Positions 7,233 to 12,427 of a stretch of DNA of 12,427 nt are shown here, piece after piece. The notes under the pieces are model-generated. The model searched no databases. It was not told where the DNA came from and saw nothing but the letters and a program-made list of their open reading frames with translations. Position numbers and translations under genes: made by a program. Each line of letters begins with the position of its first letter. Position 1 is the stretch's first letter. Source of the DNA: Caldilineaceae bacterium (GTDB lineage Bacteria > Chloroflexota > Anaerolineae > Caldilineales > Caldilineaceae); the NCBI GenBank assembly GCA_026645635.1, contig JAPKMV010000044.1, positions 1 through 12,427 of the forward strand, read 5' to 3'.

Positions 7233-7538
7233 ATGACGCACCATGAACTGAAAGATGCTGCGCTGCGCAGACAAGTTGTTCGGGATGCCTATGATGCGCT
7301 GGGGCCGGAGTTTGAAAAGCTGCGCACCCTCTACCGTGAACTGTGCGTTGGCGGTGCTGTGCGTTTCCTGACTCAGTGCACGACAGGGTTTGGCAACTAC
7401 ACCGAAGAACGCAGCGCAGCCATCGAGCATCAGACGTTGGATGAAGTCCTGGCGGAGATCTATGCCAATCAGTCAAAGAGATCCGCCACACCAACCAGCA
7501 CACGTCACGCTGCAACTACTGCCAAGAACGATGCGTAA
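7233..7538 (+). CDS. Hypothetical small protein, possible antitoxin-derived N-terminus
   Basis: A 101-residue ORF starting with ATG directly after the GAGGGGC array. I do not recognise it as a whole. The first ~33 residues (LRRQVVRDAYDALGPEFEKL) resemble the N-terminal helix of HigA/XRE-type antitoxins, but no helix-turn-helix follows. The middle contains GFGNYTEERSAAIEHQTLDEVLAEI and the tail is Thr/Ala-rich and low in complexity. It lies between remnants of mod and res, where other small antitoxin fragments also sit, so it may be a fusion or decayed gene. No clear ribosome site beyond the purine-rich array. Confidence 0.4.
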   Translation: MTHHELKDAALRRQVVRDAYDALGPEFEKLRTLYRELCVGGAVRFLTQCTTGFGNYTEERSAAIEHQTLDEVLAEIYANQSKRSATPTSTRHAATTAKNDA

Positions 7539-7542
7539 ATGA

Positions 7543-7893
7543 ATCAATCTGCATCCCGTTCCTGCTGATACGTTGCTGCGGTTGATGGGGCTGGTGGCGC
7601 TTGGCGGCGACGCTCTGGAGGATTCAGAGGCGCTTTATGATCTCGATGATCAAGACAATGACGCCACGCTATCCACGCTCGACATACTTGGTGAGCGATT
7701 CACAGCCATCCTTGAGCGTGAAGGCGACGGCTTTGTGTCGCTCTGCCATGAATTGGATGTGGCCAGCCAGGGTGACACGGCGGCGGAGGCGCACAACAAT
7801 CTGCGGGAAGCCGTGGAACTTCTGTTGGAAACGGCGCCGGTGGAAGAACTCACGCGACGGCGACAGTCACGCACATTGGCAACCGGGCTTTAG
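7543..7893 (+). pseudogene. HicB-like antitoxin remnant fused to another antitoxin tail
   Basis: From about residue 41 of the TTG-started reading (7573) the sequence is HicB-like: RFTAILEREGDGFVSLCHELDVASQGDTAAEAHNNLREAVELLLETA. Before it, PADTLLRLMGLVALGGDALEDSEALYD looks like the C-terminal tail of a different small antitoxin whose N-terminus is absent. No start codon lies at the normal HicB start; only TTG 7573, ATG 7585 and GTG 7594 inside the foreign tail could serve. The normal C-terminal strand of HicB is replaced by residues from the palindromic repeat at 7881, which provides the stop. No hicA partner follows. A fused functional protein is possible but less likely. Confidence 0.6.
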
Positions 7894-7922
7894 CCGGTTT
7901 CTCCTGGCAGACACCGGGTTTC
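7881..7922. repeat. Dispersed CCGGTTTC-type palindromic repeat
   Basis: AACCGG and CCGGTT flank GCTTTAG at 7881-7899, and a second CCGGGTTTC follows at 7914-7922, giving overlapping inverted and direct copies of an ACCGGGTTTC-like unit. It supplies the last codons and stop of the hicB remnant. The rest of the 139-bp gap 7894-8032 holds only this and the short tandem at 7979. Confidence 0.5.
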
Positions 7923-7978
7923 AAACGGTGGGCATGTGCCGCCGCCCTGCGCCGTCCGGGTCCGCGCCGATCCACTCA

Positions 7979-7995
7979 ATCCGCGTCATCCGCGT
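7979..7995 (+). repeat. Short tandem ATCCGCGT repeat
   Basis: ATCCGCGT occurs at 7979-7986 and 7988-7995, a 9-bp period. It is a typical low-copy intergenic tandem lying just before the res remnant. Confidence 0.4.
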
Positions 7996-8032
7996 GCCAT
8001 TTCGACCTGTCGACCAAAGAGGCTAATCAGCC

Positions 8033-8472
8033 ATGCTCACCCTCAAGACCTACCAGCAGAACGCCCTTGACGCCCTGGCCGCGTACTGTCGTCTCTGCGA
8101 CGCCACGCGCGACCCCAACCTGGCCTTCTACCAGAGCACGCGCCAGACCTTCGCACCCCCACCGGCGGTGGCTAGACAGAGACCATGCCACCCCATCCCG
8201 CCGTAGACTTCTGGGTGCGCAACGTGGAGCGCCGCCCGGAATCGTTCTGGCTGCAAACCTACACCGACAAGTTCTATCCTGATTTCGTCTGCCAATTGGC
8301 CGGCGGGCGCACACTGCTGGTGGAGTACAAGTCGGAGACGCTCTGGTCGAACGATGATTCACGCGAAAAGCGTGCGCTGGGTAAGCTCTGGAGCGATCTC
8401 TCCGCCGGACAGTGCCGCTTCGTCGTGCCCAAGGGCAAGGATTACGGCGCAATCGCCGAGCAGATGCAATAG
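8033..8472 (+). pseudogene. Type III restriction endonuclease (Res), collapsed to its ends
   Basis: Remnant of the helicase-nuclease subunit of a type III restriction system, normally roughly 900-1000 residues. ATG 8033 opens MLTLKTYQQNALDALAAYC to YQSTRQTF, the usual Res N-terminus. The sequence then changes frame and reads RTPTGGG, stop, T at 8152-8178: the Walker A motif with TAG (8173-8175) where the Lys codon belongs. After a very large deletion it continues in that same frame with the C-terminal nuclease end: HPAVDFWVRNVERRPESFWL, DKFYPDFV, LLVEYKS (PD-ExK-type residues), EKRALGKLW and FVVPKGKD, stop at 8470-8472. All helicase motifs beyond Walker A are missing. A 95-residue C-terminal piece could be made from ATG 8185. 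It was probably paired with the mod remnant upstream. Confidence 0.82.
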
Positions 8473-8503
8473 ACCGCGACCTTGAACAATCACAGTGCGC
8501 TAT

Positions 8504-8532
8504 TTGACTGAACCCACTTCGGTAATTACACT
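8504..8532 (+). promoter_or_regulatory. Promoter of mazEF
   Basis: TTGACT (8504-8509, five of six to consensus), a 17-bp spacer and TACACT (8527-8532, four of six) make a good sigma-70-type promoter. Transcription would begin near 8539, downstream of the longer ORF start at 8495, so it supports ATG 8573 as the mazE start. Confidence 0.6.
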
Positions 8533-8572
8533 GTATGCACCAGCTTACATTTCTCGCCGCAAGGGTCGCTTT

Positions 8573-8839
8573 ATGGCAACAACACTGAGATCGCGCATTA
8601 TCAAGATCGGCAACTCGCAAGGTATCCGCATCCCCAAGCTGCTGCTGGAACAAGCCAACCTCGGGCAAGAAGTCGAGATCGAACTACAGGAAGATCAAAT
8701 CATTGTCCGCTCGCCCCGCCAGGCGCGACATGGTTGGGACGAGCAATTTCGCGCTATGGCCAAACTGGGTGATGACACACTGCTGGACCAACAGACGCCA
8801 AGTTCCACAACCTGGGATGAGGAAGAATGGGAATGGTAG
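8573..8839 (+). CDS. mazE: MazE-type antitoxin
   Basis: An 88-residue antitoxin with an N-terminal AbrB/MazE DNA-binding domain (LRSRIIKIGNSQGIRIPKLLLEQANLG, then EVEIELQEDQIIVR) and an acidic, Trp-rich C-terminus (TWDEEEWEW) that should bind MazF. ATG 8573 is preferred: AAGGG lies seven bases upstream and the promoter at 8504-8532 fits. The in-frame extension back to 8495 would start upstream of the promoter. Its stop overlaps the mazF start, so the two are coupled, and MazE with MazF probably represses this promoter. Intact. Confidence 0.9.
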   Translation: MATTLRSRIIKIGNSQGIRIPKLLLEQANLGQEVEIELQEDQIIVRSPRQARHGWDEQFRAMAKLGDDTLLDQQTPSSTTWDEEEWEW

Positions 8840-9156
8840 TCAAACGCTTCGACGTCTACCTGGTGAACCTCGACCCGACTGTGGGCAGCGAAATCAGGAA
8901 GACGCGTCCCTGTCTGATCATCTCACCGGACGAAATGAATCGCTGGATCAAGACGGTAATCGTGGCGCCACTGACTTCCGGCGGTCAGTCCTATCCAACC
9001 CGCGTGCCCTGCGAATTCCAGGGCACGGCAGGTCAGATCGTGCTGGATCAGGTGCGCACTGTGGACAAGTCCCGCCTGGTGCGCAAGCTCGGCCGCATCA
9101 GCAAAGCAGAGCAAAGCGACGTTTTGGCGGCGCTGGCTGAACTATTCGCCGAGTAG
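8833..9156 (+). CDS. mazF: MazF-type endoribonuclease toxin
   Basis: A 107-residue toxin of the MazF/PemK family that cuts single-stranded RNA at short sites. Motifs are VYLVNLDPTVGSEIRKTRPCLIIS with Arg25, then TVIVAPLTS with Thr48, and VLDQVRTVDKSRLVRKLGRIS near the C-terminus, all typical. ATG 8833 is preferred to ATG 8827 because GAGGAA then lies eight bases upstream; either gives the same protein except for two residues. The reading frame overlaps the mazE end by seven bases. Full length and undamaged, unlike the restriction genes before it. It is convergent with the selenoprotein candidate, with 29 bp between them. Confidence 0.92.
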   Translation: MVVKRFDVYLVNLDPTVGSEIRKTRPCLIISPDEMNRWIKTVIVAPLTSGGQSYPTRVPCEFQGTAGQIVLDQVRTVDKSRLVRKLGRISKAEQSDVLAALAELFAE

Positions 9157-9185
9157 ACATTTCGCTGAACTTGACTTGCCCCTCA

Positions 9186-9455
9186 TCACTCCTCGCGCGG
9201 CGTCGCCACGAACCCGAGCTTCTGTTCGAGGAGTCGGGCAATCTCACCCGGATTGGCGTGGCGGCCTTCGGCTTTCTTGCTATAGATGCGTTCGTCGCCG
9301 GCCATCACCTCGAAGCGCCCACCACTGGAGGGAATGAGCTTGATGCTGGCGATGTAGGGCGTGTAAAGCTGCAACAGTTGGTCCGTCAAACTGACGGCGC
9401 GTGGGGTGTAATTTCACATCACGCAGTATTCGATGGACAAGTCGTATTTCTTCAC
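9186..9455 (-). CDS. SelW/Rdx-family selenoprotein candidate with in-frame UGA (Sec)
   Basis: Read through one TGA (9414-9416), this is an 89-residue thioredoxin-like protein of the SelT/SelW/SelH (Rdx) family, implicated in redox work. GTG 9455 follows a strong Shine-Dalgarno (AAAAGGAGG, six-base spacer). The N-terminus reads MKKYDLSIEYCVM, then TGA, then NYTPRAVSL, so the redox motif is C11-V-M-U14, the CxxU (or CxxC) position of the family. The downstream part (LIPSSGGRFEV, then IYSKKAEGRHANPGEI) is a normal Rdx end and continues 75 residues past the TGA, arguing that readthrough is real. A SECIS-like hairpin follows the TGA and a good promoter lies upstream. A Cys-to-stop mutation is the alternative. 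Standard gene callers would report only a shortened ORF from about 9389. Confidence 0.8.
9383..9397 (-). promoter_or_regulatory. SECIS-like hairpin after the UGA
   Basis: On the coding (minus) strand, CCGUCA-GUU-UGACGG forms a six-pair stem with a 3-nt loop that begins with G. The stem starts 16 nt after the UGA and the loop G is 22 nt beyond it. Bacterial SECIS elements lie within the coding region just downstream of the UGA and carry a G early in the apical loop. The small loop is at the tight end. Confidence 0.55.
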
Positions 9456-9554
9456 GGTGAACCTCCTTTTCCACTACGAGCGACCATTATCGCCCCGCCG
9501 TCGCCACGATGGGACACCTGTCGTCAGGAACCGGCGCGGGCTTACACTCGTTCG

Positions 9555-9583
9555 ATTCTAGTTGATGGTACAATAAGTGACAA
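9555..9583 (-). promoter_or_regulatory. Promoter of the selenoprotein gene
   Basis: On the minus strand, TTGTCA (9583-9578) and TAGAAT (9560-9555), each five of six to consensus, are separated by exactly 17 bp. The transcript would start near 9548 with a leader of about 90 nt. It overlaps the plus-strand box at 9566-9574. Confidence 0.6.
9566..9574 (+). promoter_or_regulatory. Extended -10 candidate for the lipoprotein gene
   Basis: TGGTACAAT is an extended -10 (TGn then TACAAT). Transcription from about 9581 would exclude the GTG at 9577 and favour ATG 9610. No convincing -35 was found. Confidence 0.4.
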
Positions 9584-9609
9584 CTTTTTCGGGTAATCTA
9601 TTGACAAAC

Positions 9610-10932
9610 ATGAATCAGTCCGACCCAACTGCCGCAACCGCCGCCCCGCACACCGAGCAGGCGCATAGCGAGCCTCGCACAACTTTGTCGTCACACCGGC
9701 TCAACCGCCGCGCCTTCTTGGGCAGCGCGCTCACCGGGCTGGCGGCGGCAGCGGCGGTTGCGGCCTGTGGCGACTCTGCCACGCCATCGCCGCTCAACAC
9801 GCCTGCGCCCGTTTCGCCGTTAAGCCCGCCCGGCCGTCAATATCTGCCGCTGGTGGCAAACGAGGCCGGCCTGGCAGCCACAGCCACACCAACTGTCGAG
9901 CCAACACTCACGCCGACGCCGGCCAAGACCGCGACGCCGACGCCAGAGCCGCCCACGCCGACGCCGACGCCGGAAGCGACGCCTTTCCCGCCCGGCCCGC
10001 CCAGCAAGTTGGGGGTTTTCATCGGGCACAACGACCCGGAACTCTTCCGGCTGCTGGAAACCCAGGCGATTACCGTCGTCAAGACGCTGGAATTGGACGC
10101 CAATTTTCTGCGCCAAATCAAAGAGACATCGCCGAACACCAAGATCATTGGCCGCATCGACCTGCCGCAGATCGACCTGCCCACGCTCGATCCGCTCCCG
10201 GCGGCGCGCGCTTTTGTCGACCAGGTGCTGGTCTATGCCGACGACCCGGCGCGTCGCCCTTATATCGACGGGTGGGAGGCGTACAACGAGCCGGTGGCCG
10301 CCAACGCCGAAGAGATGGCCAAGCTGGCTGCGTTCGAGGCCGAGCGCACCCGGCTCCTGGGCGAGCTTGGCATCCGCAGCGTGATCGGCAACTTTGGCAC
10401 CGGCCAGCCGCCGCTGGAACTCTGGCCGGCATTTTTCCCCGCGCTCCAGGCCGCGCAGCAGTACGACGGCTGGCTGGGGCTGCACGAATATTCGGCGCCG
10501 ACGATCTACTACCTCTCGACGCGCGAGAACATGGGCCGCCATCCTGGTGTGGCGCCGGGTGACACCGGCTGGCTCACGCTCCGCTACCGCAAGGTCTACA
10601 ACGACATCCTGCGGCCGGCAGGGCTGGAACTGCCCCTCGTGCTCACCGAGTTGGGCGTCGACGGGCTGGTTGCGGAACGCCCCGGGCCACCCGATGCCAT
10701 GGGGTGGAAGGATTTCCAGGGATATTGGGCCGAAAACGGGTACGGTCTCTGGGGGCCGGGCGCCTACATCGAGCAGCTCGTCTGGTACGACAACGCCATG
10801 CGCCAGGACGCCTACGTGATCGGCGGCACCATCTACGCCCTGGCGCCCACCGCCGGCTGGGAATCCTACGACATCCGCGGCCCGGCAAGCAAAGTGCTGG
10901 AGCAGTATCTGAGCGTACACGCGCCGGGATAG
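9610..10932 (+). CDS. Tat-exported lipoprotein with clan GH-A-like glycosidase domain
   Basis: A 440-residue secreted protein. The N-terminus has a twin-arginine signal (LNRRAFLG, Arg33-Arg34), an Ala/Leu-rich stretch and a lipobox VAAC with Cys53. A Thr/Pro linker of (TP)n units (about 92-131) follows, encoded by a GC-rich short repeat. From about 132 a TIM-barrel-like domain starts ([12 protein letters not shown]). GWEAYNEP (Glu227) and VLTELG (Glu347) match the acid/base Asn-Glu-Pro and nucleophile Glu positions of clan GH-A glycosidases, with HEYS at 292-295 between. Substrate and family are not identified, and a non-catalytic relative is possible. ATG 9610 is chosen over GTG 9577, which lies at the promoter. 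The gene stands alone, divergent from the selenoprotein gene; a large inverted array follows the stop directly. Confidence 0.72.
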   Translation: MNQSDPTAATAAPHTEQAHSEPRTTLSSHRLNRRAFLGSALTGLAAAAAVAACGDSATPSPLNTPAPVSPLSPPGRQYLPLVANEAGLAATATPTVEPTLTPTPAKTATPTPEPPTPTPTPEATPFPPGPPSKLGVFIGHNDPELFRLLETQAITVVKTLELDANFLRQIKETSPNTKIIGRIDLPQIDLPTLDPLPAARAFVDQVLVYADDPARRPYIDGWEAYNEPVAANAEEMAKLAAFEAERTRLLGELGIRSVIGNFGTGQPPLELWPAFFPALQAAQQYDGWLGLHEYSAPTIYYLSTRENMGRHPGVAPGDTGWLTLRYRKVYNDILRPAGLELPLVLTELGVDGLVAERPGPPDAMGWKDFQGYWAENGYGLWGPGAYIEQLVWYDNAMRQDAYVIGGTIYALAPTAGWESYDIRGPASKVLEQYLSVHAPG

Positions 10933-11040
10933 GGAGATTAGAGATTGTGAGATTGGGAGATTAAGAGATTGGGGGCGGGCGGATGCCCAATCTCCTAATC
11001 TCTCAATCTCACAATCTCTAATCTCTAATCTCCAATCTCC
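10933..11040. repeat. Inverted GAGATT octamer array (long hairpin)
   Basis: It begins at the base after the lipoprotein stop. The left arm (10933-10973) is built of GAGATTNN units. The right arm (10986-11026) is its reverse complement over 41 positions with about three differences, two of them G-U in RNA, around a 12-nt loop. Two extra AATCTC units extend to 11040. A transcript would fold into a stem of about 40 pairs. There is no T-run, so terminator function is uncertain. Confidence 0.85.
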
Positions 11041-11054
11041 ACCTGACCCTTCCT

Positions 11055-11444
11055 ATGCCCATCAACGAAATTCACGCCAATCTTGCCAACACCGCCTCAC
11101 TCTTCGTCGGCATCCTCGCCCTGTGGGCGCTCTTCCTGGCGATCCGCAACCGGCCGCTGGATGGCGGCTGGCTGGGCGCGGCCGCCATCGGCGAGCTGCT
11201 GCTGCTCGCCCAGTTTGCGCTTGGGTGGGTGCTCTGGTTCCAGGGCTATGGCGCCGTGTTGCCCCGCGCCTGGATCCACATTCTCTACGGTGCGGTGGCG
11301 GTCATCACCCTGCCCGCGGCCTACGCCTACTTCAGCAACATCAAGGACAACCGCGTACAGACCCTGGCCATGTTCGCCATCTGCGCCTTCCTCTGGGGCA
11401 TCGTCGCCCGGTCGGGGCAGGTTGTCTATTTGCAGATACCGTGA
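11055..11444 (+). CDS. Four-helix integral membrane protein, unknown function
   Basis: A 129-residue protein with four predicted membrane helices at about 12-30, 40-62, 71-91 and 101-119, with short loops and no signal peptide cleavage site. Charged residues are few: Arg31/Arg33, Glu47 inside helix 2, Arg71/His74 at the start of helix 3 and KDNR before helix 4. I do not recognise the family. The ATG is preceded by a pyrimidine-rich stretch without a clear Shine-Dalgarno. The gene is bracketed exactly by two inverted octamer arrays (10933-11040 and 11450-11527), which isolate it from both neighbours. Confidence 0.7.
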   Translation: MPINEIHANLANTASLFVGILALWALFLAIRNRPLDGGWLGAAAIGELLLLAQFALGWVLWFQGYGAVLPRAWIHILYGAVAVITLPAAYAYFSNIKDNRVQTLAMFAICAFLWGIVARSGQVVYLQIP

Positions 11445-11449
11445 GGAAT

Positions 11450-11527
11450 GAGGGGGTGAGCGGGTGAGGGGGTGATGCTTCACCCTCTCACCCGCTCACC
11501 CTCTCACCCCCTCACCCGCTCACCCCT
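11450..11527. repeat. Inverted GAGGGGGT octamer array (hairpin)
   Basis: It starts five bases after the stop of the membrane protein gene. The left arm (11450-11475) has three GAGNGGGT units. The right side (11480-11527) has six TCACCCNN octamers. The first 26 bases on the right pair with the left arm with only two G-U positions and a TGCT loop. Same design as the array at 10933 but a different unit. Confidence 0.85.
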
Positions 11528-11541
11528 CCACCTTCTCAAGT

Positions 11542-11571
11542 TTCAACATTTCTCGCGCCGCCTGCTACAAT
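11542..11571 (+). promoter_or_regulatory. Promoter candidate for the HNH gene
   Basis: TGCTACAAT (11563-11571) is an extended -10, with TTCAAC (11542-11547) 18 bp before the TACAAT hexamer. Transcription would start near 11578, about 50 nt ahead of ATG 11628, and this rules out the longer ORF start inside the octamer array. Confidence 0.5.
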
Positions 11572-11627
11572 GCAGTACAGTAAAACAGAGTCGGTTGTCG
11601 TGCGGTATTCGTTCAATCGATGGCGGT

Positions 11628-12161
11628 ATGTCCAAGCAAGTCCTGGTTCTCAATGCGGGCTATGAACCGTTGAGTCTCGTCTCTGTGCGCCGCGCAGTGG
11701 TGCTGCTGCTGCGCGAGAAGGCGGAGATGCTGGAGGCGACCCAGCAGATGCTCAAGAGCACCAGCTATGCCATGCCGGTGCCCTTGGTGATTCGGCTGGT
11801 GCACTATGTGCGGCTGCCGCACCGCCGAGTGCCGCCGACACGCGCCGCCATCATGCTGCGCGATGCCTACACCTGCCAGTATTGCGACGACAAACCCGGC
11901 CAGGCCAGTCTGACCGTCGACCATGTGGTCCCGCGCAGCCGCGGCGGCGACCATGCCTGGTCGAACCTGGTCACGGCCTGCAAACGCTGCAACCAACGCA
12001 AAGGCAACGCGCTGCCGGAAGATGTGGGCATGCACCTGATCCGCCGGCCCTTCGAGCCGAGCTACGTGGCGCTCGTCTTGCTCAGCAACCCGGTGGCCGC
12101 CGAACGCTGGGAGCAATTGATCGGCGCCAAGAAAGAGTCTTTCCTAGGCGCGACCGCGTAG
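11628..12161 (+). CDS. HNH endonuclease family protein
   Basis: A 177-residue HNH nuclease-fold protein of the small bacterial type starting [27 protein letters not shown]. The zinc-binding pair CQYC (83-86), the DH motif (Asp98-His99, in [13 protein letters not shown]), Asn113 in [12 protein letters not shown] and a second Cys pair CKRC (118-121) define the HNH/zinc-ribbon fold that binds metal and cuts DNA. Its cellular role is not known; free-standing members occur widely outside phages. ATG 11628 matches the family start, whereas the longer frame back to 11472 only translates the octamer array. No clear partner gene is present. Confidence 0.88.
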   Translation: MSKQVLVLNAGYEPLSLVSVRRAVVLLLREKAEMLEATQQMLKSTSYAMPVPLVIRLVHYVRLPHRRVPPTRAAIMLRDAYTCQYCDDKPGQASLTVDHVVPRSRGGDHAWSNLVTACKRCNQRKGNALPEDVGMHLIRRPFEPSYVALVLLSNPVAAERWEQLIGAKKESFLGATA

Positions 12162-12170
12162 CGTGCGTGT

Positions 12171-12249
12171 CCTGAAAATAGCTAACGCAAAGTCGCAAAG
12201 ACGCCAGGTCGCACAAGATTTTCATCGTTATCGGCGCCGGTGAGGCATG
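12171..12249 (+). repeat. Dispersed intergenic repeat, copy 2
   Basis: Second copy of the element at 4725-4785, in the same orientation: CTGAAAATAGCT, a CGCAAAG-rich core with an extra ACGCCAGGTCGCAC-like stretch, ATTTTCATCGTT, GGCGCC and GGCATG. It starts nine bases after the HNH stop. The ATG at 12247 lies at its outer edge. Confidence 0.75.
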
Positions 12250-12427
12250 GCGCTTAGCCAGCAAATTGAGGGGCGGATGGCAAAGTTGGAAGATTCACAC
12301 CGTGCGGTCGTCGACGGCATCATCCGGCGTATCGATGACCTGAACGAACAGTCACTGACTCAGTTGTCGCAATACATTAGCTACCTGAAGTGGCAGGAAG
12401 AGCTGTGGAACGGTCTGCTGGACGAGG
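12247..12427 (+). CDS. Partial unknown small protein, cut by the window end
   Basis: An open frame running off the window with about 60 codons: MALSQQIEGRMAKLEDSHR, then VDGIIRRIDDLNEQSLTQLSQYISYLKWQEELW. It is mostly charged helix. The pattern of a helix ending in a Y-x-x-Y-L-K-W-Q-E segment is seen in small regulatory or antitoxin-like proteins of GC-rich environmental bacteria, but I cannot name it. Two starts are possible: ATG 12247, at the edge of the repeat and without a ribosome site, and ATG 12277, preceded by GAGGGG three bases upstream. Confidence 0.55.
   Translation, partial: MALSQQIEGRMAKLEDSHRAVVDGIIRRIDDLNEQSLTQLSQYISYLKWQEELWNGLLDE

Noticed and set aside
8495..8572. Upstream extension of mazE
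   Set aside because: It starts before the promoter at 8504-8532; the residues do not look like MazE, and ATG 8573 has a ribosome site.
8027..8668. 213-residue minus-strand ORF over the res remnant and mazE start
   Set aside because: Antisense to recognisable Res and MazE segments; no motif.
9186..9389. Shortened 67-residue version of the SelW-like gene from TTG 9389
   Set aside because: Lacks the redox motif and the first strand of the fold; the Shine-Dalgarno and GTG at 9455 plus in-frame homology-like sequence support the longer readthrough form.
9820..10920. 366-residue minus-strand ORF opposite the lipoprotein
   Set aside because: Shadow of the Tat lipoprotein; Arg/Gly-rich translation of GC-rich antisense.
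10933..11026. Classical rho-independent terminator
   Set aside because: Stem far too long and no T-run after it; kept only as a repeat/hairpin.
11450..11527. CRISPR array
   Set aside because: Units are 8 bp with no spacers, and arms are inverted; it is a short-period tandem hairpin, not CRISPR.
11472..11627. Upstream extension of the HNH gene
   Set aside because: It translates the octamer array into a low-complexity HPLTRSP repeat; a promoter lies between the array and ATG 11628.

Overview
The window reads as chromosomal DNA of a GC-rich environmental bacterium, most likely a Chloroflexota (Anaerolineae/Caldilineae-like). This is inferred from style: a Tat lipoprotein with a Thr-Pro repeat linker, 7-8 bp inverted repeat arrays right after stop codons, many small toxin-antitoxin genes, and an AbrB-headed radical SAM protein beside an FmdE-family gene. 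No rRNA, tRNA or other taxonomic marker is present.

Layout. (1) 59-3389: a membrane-anchored PAS/GAF hybrid histidine kinase. Its C-terminal receiver domain is knocked out of frame by a small deletion that also removes the acidic Mg-binding motif. (2) 3396-5548: a radical SAM/SPASM maturase-like gene (minus strand), divergent from an FmdE-family gene. The pair suggests tungsten or molybdenum enzyme maturation, but no oxidoreductase is in the window. (3) 5549-9156: a toxin-antitoxin and restriction island in decay. It holds an intact-looking hicBA pair, an orphan antitoxin, collapsed type III restriction-modification genes (mod and res each reduced to N- and C-terminal ends), a hicB remnant, an unknown small ORF and an intact mazEF operon. 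(4) 9186-9455: on the minus strand, a short SelW/Rdx-like gene that is complete only if an in-frame UGA is read as selenocysteine. The UGA lies in a CxxU motif and is followed by a SECIS-like hairpin. (5) 9610-12427: a Tat-exported lipoprotein with a clan GH-A-like domain, a four-helix membrane protein bracketed by two large inverted octamer arrays, an HNH endonuclease, and the start of an unknown small gene.

How the genes connect. The radical SAM/FmdE pair and the candidate selenoprotein both point to W/Mo/Se metabolism. The island between hicBA and mazEF looks like a site of repeated insertion and deletion. Dispersed palindromic repeats have supplied the C-terminal codons of both hicA and the hicB remnant. 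A divergent promoter region at 9555-9583 seems to serve both the selenoprotein and the lipoprotein.

The strongest candidate for something undescribed is the UGA-containing selenoprotein gene, which conventional gene calling would truncate or miss. The collapsed type III system with a stop at the Walker A lysine position, and the inverted octamer arrays, come next. All product names come from reading motifs by eye; no database search was run.
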